This document shows positions 26,581 to 34,991 of a stretch of 64,000 nucleotides of DNA, piece by piece (position 1 is the first letter of the stretch; each line of letters starts with the position of its first letter). The notes under the pieces were generated by a model. The model was given only the letters and a program-made list of their open reading frames with translations, ran no database searches and had not been told where the DNA came from. Origin of the DNA: CAZXFA01 sp964640085. Lineage in GTDB: Bacteria > Actinomycetota > UBA4738 > HRBIN12. The stretch is from the NCBI GenBank assembly GCA_964640085.1, contig CAZXFA010000003.1, forward strand, positions 68,256-132,255, given 5' to 3'. The position numbers and the translations under genes are program-made.

Positions 26581-27068
26581 CCTCCGGCGAAGAGCGGGCG
26601 GAGCTTGGCGAAGGTCTCGTCGAGCAGCTCCGGCAGCACGCGCGTCTGTCCCACCACGGGCATGAAGTTGGTGTCCCCACCCCACCGCGGCACCACGTGC
26701 CAGTGCAGGTGCTCCGGGATCCCCGCGCCGGCCGCCCTGCCGAGGTTCAACCCGACGTTGAAGCCGTGGGGATCGGCGGCCTCGCGGAGCGCGCGGATCG
26801 AGCGTTGGAGGAGCCGGGCGATCGCCAGATGCTCCTCCTCCTCCATCGCGTCGAGGTCGTCGACATGCCGCACCGGGAGCACGAGCAGATGCCCCGGGTT
26901 GTAGGGGTACTTCGCGAGAGCCAGGCAGGCGAGCTCGGTGCGCTCGAGCACGCGCCTCGCCGCCTCGTCCTGGTCCTCGAGGAGCGAGCAGAACACGCAA
27001 CCCTGATCCCCTTCATCGTGGGCGGCCTCGATGTACTCCATCCGCCACGGCGACCACAGCCGATCCAC
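26577..27068 (-). CDS. HIT-family nucleotide hydrolase/phosphorylase
   Basis: 163-residue histidine-triad protein with EHLHWHVVPRW (His120/122/124), CVFCSLL near the N-terminus and KYPYNPGHLLVLPVRHV. The thrS-HIT-pgsA order matches the actinobacterial locus encoding an Ap4A phosphorylase-like enzyme, so diadenosine tetraphosphate breakdown is the likely role. GTG start 3 bases after thrS. Confidence 0.9.
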   Translation of the reverse strand: MDRLWSPWRMEYIEAAHDEGDQGCVFCSLLEDQDEAARRVLERTELACLALAKYPYNPGHLLVLPVRHVDDLDAMEEEEHLAIARLLQRSIRALREAADPHGFNVGLNLGRAAGAGIPEHLHWHVVPRWGGDTNFMPVVGQTRVLPELLDETFAKLRPLFAGG

Positions 27069-27071
27069 CGG

Positions 27072-28997
27072 TCAGTCCTCCTCGAACCGCGACTGCGTGA
27101 GCCGGCGCGCGACGATCTCGTCCCGCAGCGCCGTGACGAAGTCCTCGATCGGCACGCCGGGGGTCTCGGTCCCGTCCCGGTCCCGGACCGTCAGCTGCCG
27201 CGATCCCGCCTCCCGATCGCCGATCACCAGGGTGTACGGCGCCTTCCGCAGCTGCGCGGCCCGGACCTTCTTGGCGACGGTCTCGCCGCTCTCGTCCACC
27301 GAGGCGCGCAGCCCCGCCGCCCGGAGCTCGGCCGCGAGCGCGCGCGCGGGCTCCAGGTGGCGGTCGGCCACTGGGACGAGCCATACGTGCTCGGGAGACA
27401 GCCAGAGCGGGAACGCGCCCGCGTAGTGCTCGATCAGGACACCGCTGAAGCGCTCGAGCGTGCCCAGGATCGCCCGGTGGATCATCACCGGCCGGTGACG
27501 CTGGTTGTCCTCCCCCACGTACTCCATCTCGAAGCGCTCCGGAAGCCCGAAGTCGCACTGGACCGTCGTGAGCTGCCAGGGTCGGCCGATCGCATCCCTG
27601 AAGTCGAAGTCGACCTTGGGTCCGTAGAACGCACCTTCCCCCTCGGCGATCTGGTACGGGAGCCCGCTGCGCTCCAGCGCGTTCGTGAGCGCCTCGGTCG
27701 CCTTGGCGGCCATCCCCTCGTCCACGATCGTCCGCCCCGGGAGCGTGGACAGCTTGATGATCGGCTCGGTGAAGCCGAACGTCCCGAGGATCTCGAGGGT
27801 CAGGTCGAAGACCCCCCGGATCTCGTCGACCAGCTGGTCGGGCGTGCAGATGATGTGCGCGTCGTCCTGGGTGCCGCCGCGGATCCGGAGCAGGCCGTGG
27901 AGCGTGCCCATCCGCTCGTGCCGGTAGATCGTGCCGAGCTCCGCCAGCCGGATCGGAAGCTCGCGGTAGGACCTGGTCCTGGACCTGTACACCAGGACGT
28001 GGAAGGGGCAGTTCATGGGTTTGAGGTAGTAGTCGCCCTGCTCCTCCCGCATCGGGGGGTACATGTTCTCGGCGAACTTCTCCAGGTGTCCCGACGTCTC
28101 CCACAGGATCGAGCGCGCGATGTGCGGGGTGACCACGAGGTCGTACCCACGCTCGAGGTGCAGGTCGCGGACGTAGTCCTCCAGCTCCTTGCGGAAGAGG
28201 CCACCCTTCGGGTGCCATACCCAGAGTCCCGGACCGAGCTCCTCCGGTGAAGAGAACAGGTCGAGCTCGCGTCCCAGCTTTCGATGGTCGCGCCTCTCGG
28301 CCTCCTCGAGCCGCGTGAGGTGCGCCTGCAGATCCTCCTCCGTCGCCCACGCCGTGCCGTAGACGCGCTGGAGCATCGGGCGCGACTCGTCGCCCCGCCA
28401 GTAGGCTCCCGCGAGCTTCGTCAGCCTGAACGCGCCGAGCCGTCCGGTCGACGGCACATGCGGGCCGAGACACAGGTCCGACCAGCCGTCGTTGCGGTAC
28501 ACGGTCACCGTGTCCCCGGCCGCGACCTCGCCCTCTTCGAGCGTCTCCACGATGTCGCGCTTGTAGGGCTGGTCGGCGAAGCGTTCGAGCGCCGTCGCCC
28601 GGTCGAGCTCCTCGCGCACGAACGGCTGATCGGCGGCCGCGATCTCGCGCATCCGCTCCTCGATCTTCGGCAGGTCCGACTCCGAGATCGGGGCGGAAAC
28701 CTCCAGGTCGTAGTAGAAGCCGTCCTCGACCGGTGGGCCGATGGCGTACCGCGCGCCCGGCCACAGGTCGCAGACCGCCTGGGCCATCACGTGGGCGGTG
28801 GAGTGCCGCAGGACGTGCAGGCCGTCGGGGTCGGATGCCCGGACCGGCTCGGCGACCCCGTCGGTCGCCGGGACGAACGAGAGATCCACGAGCCGTCCAT
28901 CGAAGCGCGCCGCGATCGCCTCCGGCGGCAGCACCGAGCCGATCGGCTCCCCCTCGGGAAGCTCGGTCACGCCGTCGAGCAGGTCGATCCTGGGCAT
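27072..28997 (-). CDS. thrS: Threonyl-tRNA synthetase
   Basis: 641-residue class II synthetase. A short N-terminal TGS-like part is followed by the editing domain (RHSTAHVMAQAV, DGFYYDL), the catalytic core with the zinc ligand Cys in KPMNCPFH, motif 2 YRHERMGTLHGLLRIRG then GTQDDAHI, motif 3 with HRAILGTLERF, and a C-terminal anticodon-binding domain. The TGS region is shorter than in E. coli, as in many Actinobacteria. Upstream the 25-base gap to the ABC permease gene shows no T-box leader. Confidence 0.96.
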   Translation of the reverse strand: MPRIDLLDGVTELPEGEPIGSVLPPEAIAARFDGRLVDLSFVPATDGVAEPVRASDPDGLHVLRHSTAHVMAQAVCDLWPGARYAIGPPVEDGFYYDLEVSAPISESDLPKIEERMREIAAADQPFVREELDRATALERFADQPYKRDIVETLEEGEVAAGDTVTVYRNDGWSDLCLGPHVPSTGRLGAFRLTKLAGAYWRGDESRPMLQRVYGTAWATEEDLQAHLTRLEEAERRDHRKLGRELDLFSSPEELGPGLWVWHPKGGLFRKELEDYVRDLHLERGYDLVVTPHIARSILWETSGHLEKFAENMYPPMREEQGDYYLKPMNCPFHVLVYRSRTRSYRELPIRLAELGTIYRHERMGTLHGLLRIRGGTQDDAHIICTPDQLVDEIRGVFDLTLEILGTFGFTEPIIKLSTLPGRTIVDEGMAAKATEALTNALERSGLPYQIAEGEGAFYGPKVDFDFRDAIGRPWQLTTVQCDFGLPERFEMEYVGEDNQRHRPVMIHRAILGTLERFSGVLIEHYAGAFPLWLSPEHVWLVPVADRHLEPARALAAELRAAGLRASVDESGETVAKKVRAAQLRKAPYTLVIGDREAGSRQLTVRDRDGTETPGVPIEDFVTALRDEIVARRLTQSRFEED

Positions 28998-29022
28998 GGG
29001 ACGGTCATGATACGGGTGTGCG

Positions 29023-31560
29023 CTACTCGTACGCGATGGCCTGCAGGATGTTCAGCCGGGCCGCGCGGCGCGCCGGCAGGATCGCCGCCACGACGCCGGC
29101 GACGCCGGCCAGCACGACGTAGACGCCGATCTGGACCCCGGGGATCCCGAGCTCGGTGAAGCCCTCCGGCGCGAGCGCCTGCTGCATGATCCACCCGAAG
29201 GCGATCCCCACGACCACGCCGAACAGGGCTCCCATCACCGCGATCAGCACCGCCTCCCACCGGACCATCGACCGAGCCTGTCTCCGGGTCATCCCCACCG
29301 CGCGGAGCAACCCGAGCTCCCTCGTCCGCTCGTAGATCGACAGGCTGAGGGTATTGACGATGCCGAAGACCGCGATGATCACGGCCATCAGCAGGAGCGC
29401 CGTCAACAGGTTCAGGACCTGGTTGAGGAACTGCGCGTACTTCTCGCGGAACGCGGCCTGATCCTGCACGTCGATGTTGGGGAACTCGGCCAGAGCCTGT
29501 TCGAGCCCGCGTTGCACGGTCGCGACGTCGGCGCCCGGCTCGACGCCGACGAAGACCATGAAGTCCAACTGCTGCGAGAAGTGCTCCCGGTACGTACGGA
29601 GCGAGACCGCGTAGTTGCCGAGGATCCCGTCCTCCGAGTAGATCACGACGATCTGGAGGTCTTGCTGGCCGGTCGCTGCGAACTCCGCCGCCACGCGATC
29701 GCCGAGGGTCCACCCGTTGTCGGCCGCCTCGTCCTCGTGGACGGCGACCGTGTTGGGGAGCGAGAGCGACCGGATCGAACCTCCCACCACCCCCACCTCG
29801 GCCACGGCGGGGAACGAGCTCGGATCCACCGCCGTGAGGAATGCCGACCCCCCGCGAACCCGGAACGCCTGCTGGCGGAGCTCCGAGACGTGCTGGACGC
29901 CCGCCACCTGCCGCATCCGGTCGGCGGCCACCGGGCTGAAGCCCGAGAAGGTGGGAGAGGTCAGGACGAAGTCCGCCCGCAGCGTCCGGTCCAGCGCCGA
30001 ATCCACGGAGGCCCTCGCCGATGCGCCGAACACCGCCACGAACACGACCAGCCCCAGGCCGATCATCAGGGCTGAGGCCGTGGCGGCGGTCCGCCGAGGG
30101 TTCCGCATCGCGTTCTCGCGTCCCAGCTTGCCCGAGAGGCCAATGCCTCGGACCGGGGCGCCGAGCGCGCGGGCGACGGGACCCGAGATCAACGGGGTGA
30201 GCATCGCGAGTCCGATGAACGTCACCGCGATCCCGATACCTGCCAGCTGGAGCGCATTGTCGGGCTGCCCGAACAGCCCGTAGAGCACCGGGATCACGCC
30301 GCCCGCCAGCACCAGCACGCCGCTGACGAGGCGGAACCGCAGAGACCTGCCGGGCGTGTCCTGGACCTCCCGGAGCGCCTCGACGGGTGCCACCCGGGCG
30401 GCGCGGCGGGCGGGCACGACCGCTGCCACGAGGGTCACCAAGGTCCCGACCGCGATCGAGACCACGAACGTCCGGACCTGGATCACCGTGCCCTCGGTGG
30501 GGATGTCGAACCCGGTCGCCGCGAGGAGCCCCTTCAGGGCGATCGCGATCCCGATCCCGACGACGACTCCGACCGTCGAGGCGACCAGCCCGACCACGAT
30601 GGCCTCCAGGATCACCGAGGTCATCACCTGTCGCCGGTTCGCGCCCAGGGCGCGCAGGAGCGCCAGCTCCCGGGTCCGCTGAGCCACGATGATCGCGAAC
30701 GTGTTGAAGATGATGAACGCGCCCACGAACAGCGCCACAAGGGCGAACACCAGCAGCGCCGTCCGGAAGAACCCGAGTCCCTCCTCGACCATCTCCTGTT
30801 GCTCGGCCGCCACGGCGGCCGCCGAGACGGCCTCCGCGCCCTCGGGCAGGACCTCCGTGATCCGACGCGTGAGCTCGATCGGCGAGACCCCTTCAGCCGC
30901 CACGACCGAGATCGAGTCGAGCTGGGCGCGCCGGCCGAGCACCGCCTGTGCGGTCCGCAGATCGAACAGCGCCCACGTGGCCCCCAGCAAGCTGTCAGAC
31001 TCCCCGTACCGGGCGATCCCCACCACCTCGAACTCCTCCGGCGGACCCTGGAAGAGGATCTGCACCCGATCGCCGACCTCGATGCCGTGGCCCTCGGCGG
31101 TGGAGGCGTCGAGCACCACTTCATCGGCACCCCGCGGAGGCCGTCCACCGGACGCGATCGTGAACCCGTTCACGTCGTTCCACGACGAGGCCGCCGTCGG
31201 GGGTCCCAGCGTGCCGATCGGCTCGCCGGTGGAGGGGTCCACCACCTGGGCGAAGCCGAGCACGTCGCCGACCACCTCCGCGACGCCGGGGACCCGCTCG
31301 ACGACCGGGAGCATCCACTCCGGCAGCGGCTGGCGGTCCTCCATACCGCCGTTCGTCGTGGCCTGGAACGCGCTCTCGCTGCGGATCAGGACATCGATCT
31401 CGGCCGTGCCCGTCTCGATCAGCTGGTTGAACGAGCGGGTCATCGTGTCCGTCAGCACGTAGGTGCCGGCCATGAACCCCACGCCGAGCACGATCGCGAG
31501 CCCGGTGAGGACCAGGCGAACCTTCCGCGCGAGCAGGCTCCGGAGCGCGGCCTTGAACAC
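29023..31560 (-). CDS. ABC transporter permease with two FtsX domains (MacB/LolC-like)
   Basis: 845-residue permease of the lipoprotein/macrolide exporter class. It has TM1 (LVLTGLAIVLGVGFMAGTYV), a large exported domain, three TM helices forming the first FtsX domain (FVGAFIIFNTFAIIVAQRTR), a duplicate half with IGLGLVVFVAVFGASARA, and the final FtsX domain ending ARRAARLNILQAIAYE. Together with the adjacent ATPase it would form a mechanotransmission-type exporter. Substrate unknown; no peptidoglycan-hydrolase partner is nearby. Confidence 0.92.
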   Translation of the reverse strand: MFKAALRSLLARKVRLVLTGLAIVLGVGFMAGTYVLTDTMTRSFNQLIETGTAEIDVLIRSESAFQATTNGGMEDRQPLPEWMLPVVERVPGVAEVVGDVLGFAQVVDPSTGEPIGTLGPPTAASSWNDVNGFTIASGGRPPRGADEVVLDASTAEGHGIEVGDRVQILFQGPPEEFEVVGIARYGESDSLLGATWALFDLRTAQAVLGRRAQLDSISVVAAEGVSPIELTRRITEVLPEGAEAVSAAAVAAEQQEMVEEGLGFFRTALLVFALVALFVGAFIIFNTFAIIVAQRTRELALLRALGANRRQVMTSVILEAIVVGLVASTVGVVVGIGIAIALKGLLAATGFDIPTEGTVIQVRTFVVSIAVGTLVTLVAAVVPARRAARVAPVEALREVQDTPGRSLRFRLVSGVLVLAGGVIPVLYGLFGQPDNALQLAGIGIAVTFIGLAMLTPLISGPVARALGAPVRGIGLSGKLGRENAMRNPRRTAATASALMIGLGLVVFVAVFGASARASVDSALDRTLRADFVLTSPTFSGFSPVAADRMRQVAGVQHVSELRQQAFRVRGGSAFLTAVDPSSFPAVAEVGVVGGSIRSLSLPNTVAVHEDEAADNGWTLGDRVAAEFAATGQQDLQIVVIYSEDGILGNYAVSLRTYREHFSQQLDFMVFVGVEPGADVATVQRGLEQALAEFPNIDVQDQAAFREKYAQFLNQVLNLLTALLLMAVIIAVFGIVNTLSLSIYERTRELGLLRAVGMTRRQARSMVRWEAVLIAVMGALFGVVVGIAFGWIMQQALAPEGFTELGIPGVQIGVYVVLAGVAGVVAAILPARRAARLNILQAIAYE

Positions 31561-31561
31561 C

Positions 31562-32323
31562 CTAGGCCTCCAGGAGCTTCAGGCGGTCGAGGATCCGCTC
31601 GATCGTGGGCTCGCGCATCTCGTCCACCACGCGTCCGTCGCCGAGGAACACGATCCGGTCCGCGAAGCTCGCGGCGGCCGCGTCGTGGGTGACCATCACG
31701 ATCGTCTGGCCGTGCTCGTCGACCGCCCTCCGAAGGAACTCCAGGAGCTCGTGGCCAGACCTCGAGTCCAGGTTCCCGGTGGGCTCGTCCGCGTAGACGA
31801 TCTCCGGACGCGACAACAGCGCCCGGGCGCCAGCGACGCGCTGCTGCTGACCGCCCGAGAGCTCGCTGGGTCGGTGGTCGAGCCGGTCCCGCAGCCCGAT
31901 GGTGTCGACCACCGTGTCGAACCATCCTCGCTCCGGCCTGCGACCCGCGATGTCGAGCGGCAGCGTGATGTTCTCCTCGGCCGACAGGGTCGGCACCAGG
32001 TTGAACGCCTGGAAGACGAACCCGACCTTCTCGCGTCGCAGCAGCGTGAGCTGCCGCTCCGACAGGGTGGTGAGGTCCACGTCGCCGATGTAGACGCGGC
32101 CCGACGTGGGGACGTCCAGCCCGGCCATGCAGTGCAGGAGCGTGGACTTCCCCGACCCGGAGGGGCCCATGATCGCCGAGAAGCCCCCCCGTTCGAACTC
32201 GACGGAGACGCCGTCGAGCGCCCGGACCTCCGCCGCCCCCTCCCCATAGATCTTGGTCAGGTCGACGGCCCGAGCGGCCGCCGTCCTCGCGCCGGCCGGC
32301 GCGAGCTCATCGGTCATGGACAT
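31562..32323 (-). CDS. ABC transporter ATP-binding protein (LolD/MacB type)
   Basis: 253-residue nucleotide-binding subunit. Walker A is GPSGSGKST (53-61), the Q-loop VFQAFNLVPTLSAEEN, the signature LSGGQQQRVAGARAL, Walker B IVYADEPTGNLD and the H-loop VTHD. The signature is followed by AGARAL where VAIARAL is usual. It ends 1 base before the permease start, so the two form an operon whose promoter lies in the 173-base gap shared with the divergent acetate-carrier gene. Confidence 0.94.
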   Translation of the reverse strand: MSMTDELAPAGARTAAARAVDLTKIYGEGAAEVRALDGVSVEFERGGFSAIMGPSGSGKSTLLHCMAGLDVPTSGRVYIGDVDLTTLSERQLTLLRREKVGFVFQAFNLVPTLSAEENITLPLDIAGRRPERGWFDTVVDTIGLRDRLDHRPSELSGGQQQRVAGARALLSRPEIVYADEPTGNLDSRSGHELLEFLRRAVDEHGQTIVMVTHDAAAASFADRIVFLGDGRVVDEMREPTIERILDRLKLLEA

Positions 32324-32496
32324 CGGTCACCCCTTTGGCCCTCAGCGGATGCGCGGTGTGGCCTGCCCACGCTACCCGAGGCGCCCAGGACCGACATCGA
32401 CCTACGACCGGAGGGCCCTCACGGTGCGGGACCTTCCGGCTGGGTCCCCGCCACCGGACGGTGACAGCCTGGAACGGACCCGAAGGGGGTGGTGTG

Positions 32497-33144
32497 ATGA
32501 CCGAGGAGCGCGCGAAGATCGCCGAGCCGGGACCGCTCGGGCTGGGCGCGTTCGCCCTGACGACGTTCGTGCTGTCCGCCCACAACGCCGGGTGGGCACC
32601 CGACGTGATGTGGATCGGCCTGGCCCTGTTCTACGGGGGCCTCGGACAGTTCATGGCCGGGATGTGGGAGTTCCGCGCGGGCAACACGTTCGGGGCCACC
32701 GCGTTCTCCACCTACGGGGCGTTCTGGCTGAGCCTCGGCGCGTTCTCGACGCTGCGGCTGTTCGGGGCCGTGCCCCTGGAGGGCGTCGAGCTCCTGGAAG
32801 GGCTCGGCTGGTTCCTGCTCGCGTTCGCGATCTTCAACACCTACATGCTGCTGTGGAGCTCGCGGGTGAGCGTGGCGGTCTTCCTAGTGTTCCTCGCACT
32901 CGAGGTGACCGAGATCCTCCTCGCAGCGGGGTTCTTCCTGGAGGACGCCGCGGGCGAGGGGCTCGTGATGATCGGCGGGTACGCGGGCGTCGTGACCGCT
33001 GCGATCGCCTGGTACGCCTCGGCGGCCGGCGTCGTGAACTCGATGGCGGGCCATCCGGTCCTGGCGGTCGGTCCGCCGCTGTGGCGCGAGCGCGAGCCCG
33101 GCGCGCCGGTCGCCCGGGCGCCGAGCCCGGCGCGCGCCGCCTGA
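32497..33144 (+). CDS. GPR1/FUN34/YaaH (acetate uptake) family membrane protein
   Basis: 215-residue six-span protein of the AceTr family. The N-terminal EPGPLGLGAFALTTF stands where the family has NPAPLGL, and GGLGQFMAGMWEFRAGNTFG with FSTYGAFWLS is diagnostic. Members carry acetate/succinate, or act as channels. ATG at 32497 follows a G-rich ribosome-binding site. A Pro/Ala-rich C-terminal tail follows the last helix. A strong hairpin (33149-33172) follows the stop. Confidence 0.88.
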   Translation: MTEERAKIAEPGPLGLGAFALTTFVLSAHNAGWAPDVMWIGLALFYGGLGQFMAGMWEFRAGNTFGATAFSTYGAFWLSLGAFSTLRLFGAVPLEGVELLEGLGWFLLAFAIFNTYMLLWSSRVSVAVFLVFLALEVTEILLAAGFFLEDAAGEGLVMIGGYAGVVTAAIAWYASAAGVVNSMAGHPVLAVGPPLWREREPGAPVARAPSPARAA

Positions 33145-33148
33145 GGAA

Positions 33149-33172
33149 CGGCCGCCCGAAGGCGGGCGGCCG
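33149..33172. terminator. GC-rich hairpin after the acetate-carrier gene
   Basis: A perfect 10-bp inverted repeat (CGGCCGCCCG / CGGGCGGCCG) with an AAGG tetraloop lies between the carrier stop and the 3' end of the oppositely oriented tRNA-Val. There is no T-tract on the plus side. It may stop transcription from both directions. Confidence 0.55.
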
Positions 33173-33179
33173 ACGGACG

Positions 33180-33251
33180 TGGGCGCGACAGGTTTCGAAC
33201 CTGTGACCTCTCGCGTGTGAGGCGAGCGCTCTCCCGCTGAGCTACGCGCCC
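33180..33251 (-). tRNA. tRNA-Val (CAC)
   Basis: A complete cloverleaf can be folded: acceptor GGGCGCG/CGCGCCC, D-arm GCTC/GAGC, anticodon stem CTCGC/GCGAG with loop CTCACAC giving anticodon CAC (Val), and T-arm ACAGG-TTCGAAA-CCTGT. The discriminator is A and no CCA is encoded, unlike the tRNA-Val(GAC) gene elsewhere in the window. Confidence 0.95.
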
Positions 33252-33511
33252 GCGCAAGCTCACGATAGCACCCCGGAGCGTGGGATCCGGACCGGATAGG
33301 AGACGGCGGCGCGTGCCCGCGTCGCGCCGCCGTCCATCGCCGAGCCTCGCAGCTCGGACGATCGGGGTAAGTGTGGCACCTGCAAGTCGTCCGACGCAAG
33401 CCCGGGCTGGGGCGAAGCGCTCGGTCACCGTTCGGGGTGTCGGGATCGGCGATCACGGGTAGGGTCGAGCACCGTCGTGGTCACCGAGGCCGCATCGTTC
33501 GAGGTTCGACC

Positions 33512-34960
33512 GTGAGGGACCGTCGGATCGGGATCGCGGTGACGGCCGCGGTCCTCGCGTTCGTGCTCGCCGCCGGCCCCTGGTTCGGCGGGTCCGATGA
33601 CAACGGTCCGGCGGTCGTCGCCCCCTCGCCGATCGGGTCCTCACCCGTTCCGCTCGCCCCGACGCCGTCGGTCGTCCCCAAGCTCCTGGTCCAGACGGGG
33701 CAGGTCAGCGGTCGGGGTCCGGCGGGAACGGCCCCTCGATCCCGCCTGCGGTCCGCCGCGGCCGCGATCCGCGCCACGCTGACCGAGCTCTACACGGCTG
33801 GCTTCCTGGATCCACAGTCGCTCGACGCCGGTGGGGGCCTCCGGCTCCTCCGGCTGTTCGACCGGGGGGTGCGAGGTCGGGCCAGGAAGGACGTTGGCGA
33901 GCTCACGCTCGGCCGCACCGCCCGGGCGCTGGATGAGATCCGCCCCCGACGGGCTCTCCTGTCGATCCGCTTCCTGACCGACCGATCGCACCGCCCGATC
34001 ACGGCCTTCGCCGAGATGGACTTCGCAGCCACCGGCGTCGCCGGTGATGCCGAGCTCGCGGTCCGTCATCGAGGACGCTACGTGCTCCGCCGCGTGAGCG
34101 ATGGTTGGAGGATCGCCGCCTACAAGGTCCGCTCGCGGGTGCCGAGCCCCGGCCAGGTTCGCGCGGAGGCGCGCGTAGCTTCGGGGGCCCCGGCGGTTCC
34201 CTCGCGGCACCTGCTGTTCGTCCTGGTCATCGGGAGCGACGCCCGTCCCGGGCAGGCGGTCCAGCGCGCCCGGGCGGACTCGATCCACCTTGTGGGGGTG
34301 AACCCTGGACGGGACCGCGCCTCGATCGTCGGGATCCCGCGCGACTCGTACGTGACGATCCCCGGCGCCGGCACGGACAAGATCAACGCCGCCCTGGTCC
34401 GCGGCGGTCCCGACCTGCTGGTGGCGACCGTCGAGCGGCTGGCCGGGATCCGGATCGACGGGTACGTGCTGACCGGGTTCGAGGGATTCGATGCGCTCGT
34501 GAGCGCGATCGGCGGGCTCGATCTCGTCGTCCCCTACCAGATGAGCGACCGAGCCTCGCACGCCCGGTTCCGGCAGGGTCCCACGCACCTGTCGGGGCGC
34601 GAGGCGCTGGCCTTCTCCCGCAACCGGCACGACGCGCCCGGCGGCGACTTCGGTCGCAGCCTGAACCAGGGACGGGTGCTGATCGCCGCGTTGCGCGGTC
34701 TCCAGGCGGCGATGCGATCAGACCGCGTGGGCCTGCTGCCCTGGGCGCTCGCCGGGGACCGGCACCTGCGGACCGACCTGAGCCTGCGCCACCTCGTGGA
34801 CCTGGGTCTGGCCGCCGAACGGATCGACCCGGACCGCGTCGGGAACACCGTGGTGCCCGGGCGCGTGGGGTCCGCCGGGGGTCGGAGCGTGGTCTTCCTC
34901 TCCACCGGGGCGGACACGGTCTTCCGCGACCTGGCCCGGGACGCCATCCTCGAGCGCTGA
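33512..34960 (+). CDS. LytR-CpsA-Psr family protein with N-terminal NTF2-like region
   Basis: 482-residue membrane-anchored protein. A signal-anchor helix (GIAVTAAVLAFVLAAGPWFG) precedes a Pro/Ser linker, then a region (about 65-205) ending VSDGWRIAAYKV that resembles NTF2-like domains, then the LCP catalytic domain: VIGSDARPG, RADSIHLVGVNP, ASIVGIPRDSYVTIPG, DKINAAL and FEGFDALVSAIGGLDLVVPY. LCP enzymes ligate lipid-linked glycopolymers to peptidoglycan. The GTG start at 33512 is preferred because the anchor helix follows directly. Confidence 0.88.
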   Translation: MRDRRIGIAVTAAVLAFVLAAGPWFGGSDDNGPAVVAPSPIGSSPVPLAPTPSVVPKLLVQTGQVSGRGPAGTAPRSRLRSAAAAIRATLTELYTAGFLDPQSLDAGGGLRLLRLFDRGVRGRARKDVGELTLGRTARALDEIRPRRALLSIRFLTDRSHRPITAFAEMDFAATGVAGDAELAVRHRGRYVLRRVSDGWRIAAYKVRSRVPSPGQVRAEARVASGAPAVPSRHLLFVLVIGSDARPGQAVQRARADSIHLVGVNPGRDRASIVGIPRDSYVTIPGAGTDKINAALVRGGPDLLVATVERLAGIRIDGYVLTGFEGFDALVSAIGGLDLVVPYQMSDRASHARFRQGPTHLSGREALAFSRNRHDAPGGDFGRSLNQGRVLIAALRGLQAAMRSDRVGLLPWALAGDRHLRTDLSLRHLVDLGLAAERIDPDRVGNTVVPGRVGSAGGRSVVFLSTGADTVFRDLARDAILER

Positions 34961-34963
34961 GCC

Positions 34964-34990
34964 GTCTGCCCTTCGGGTCGAGGGGCAGAC
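34964..34990. terminator. Bidirectional terminator-like hairpin
   Basis: GTCTGCCC (34964-34971) and GGGCAGAC (34983-34990) form a perfect 8-bp stem with an 11-base loop exactly between the stops of the convergent LCP and transhydrogenase genes. No T-run is seen. Confidence 0.5.
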
Positions 34991-34991
34991 C

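Noticed and set aside
28998..29022. T-box leader for thrS
   Set aside because: The gap between the permease gene and thrS is only 25 bases, too short for a T-box.
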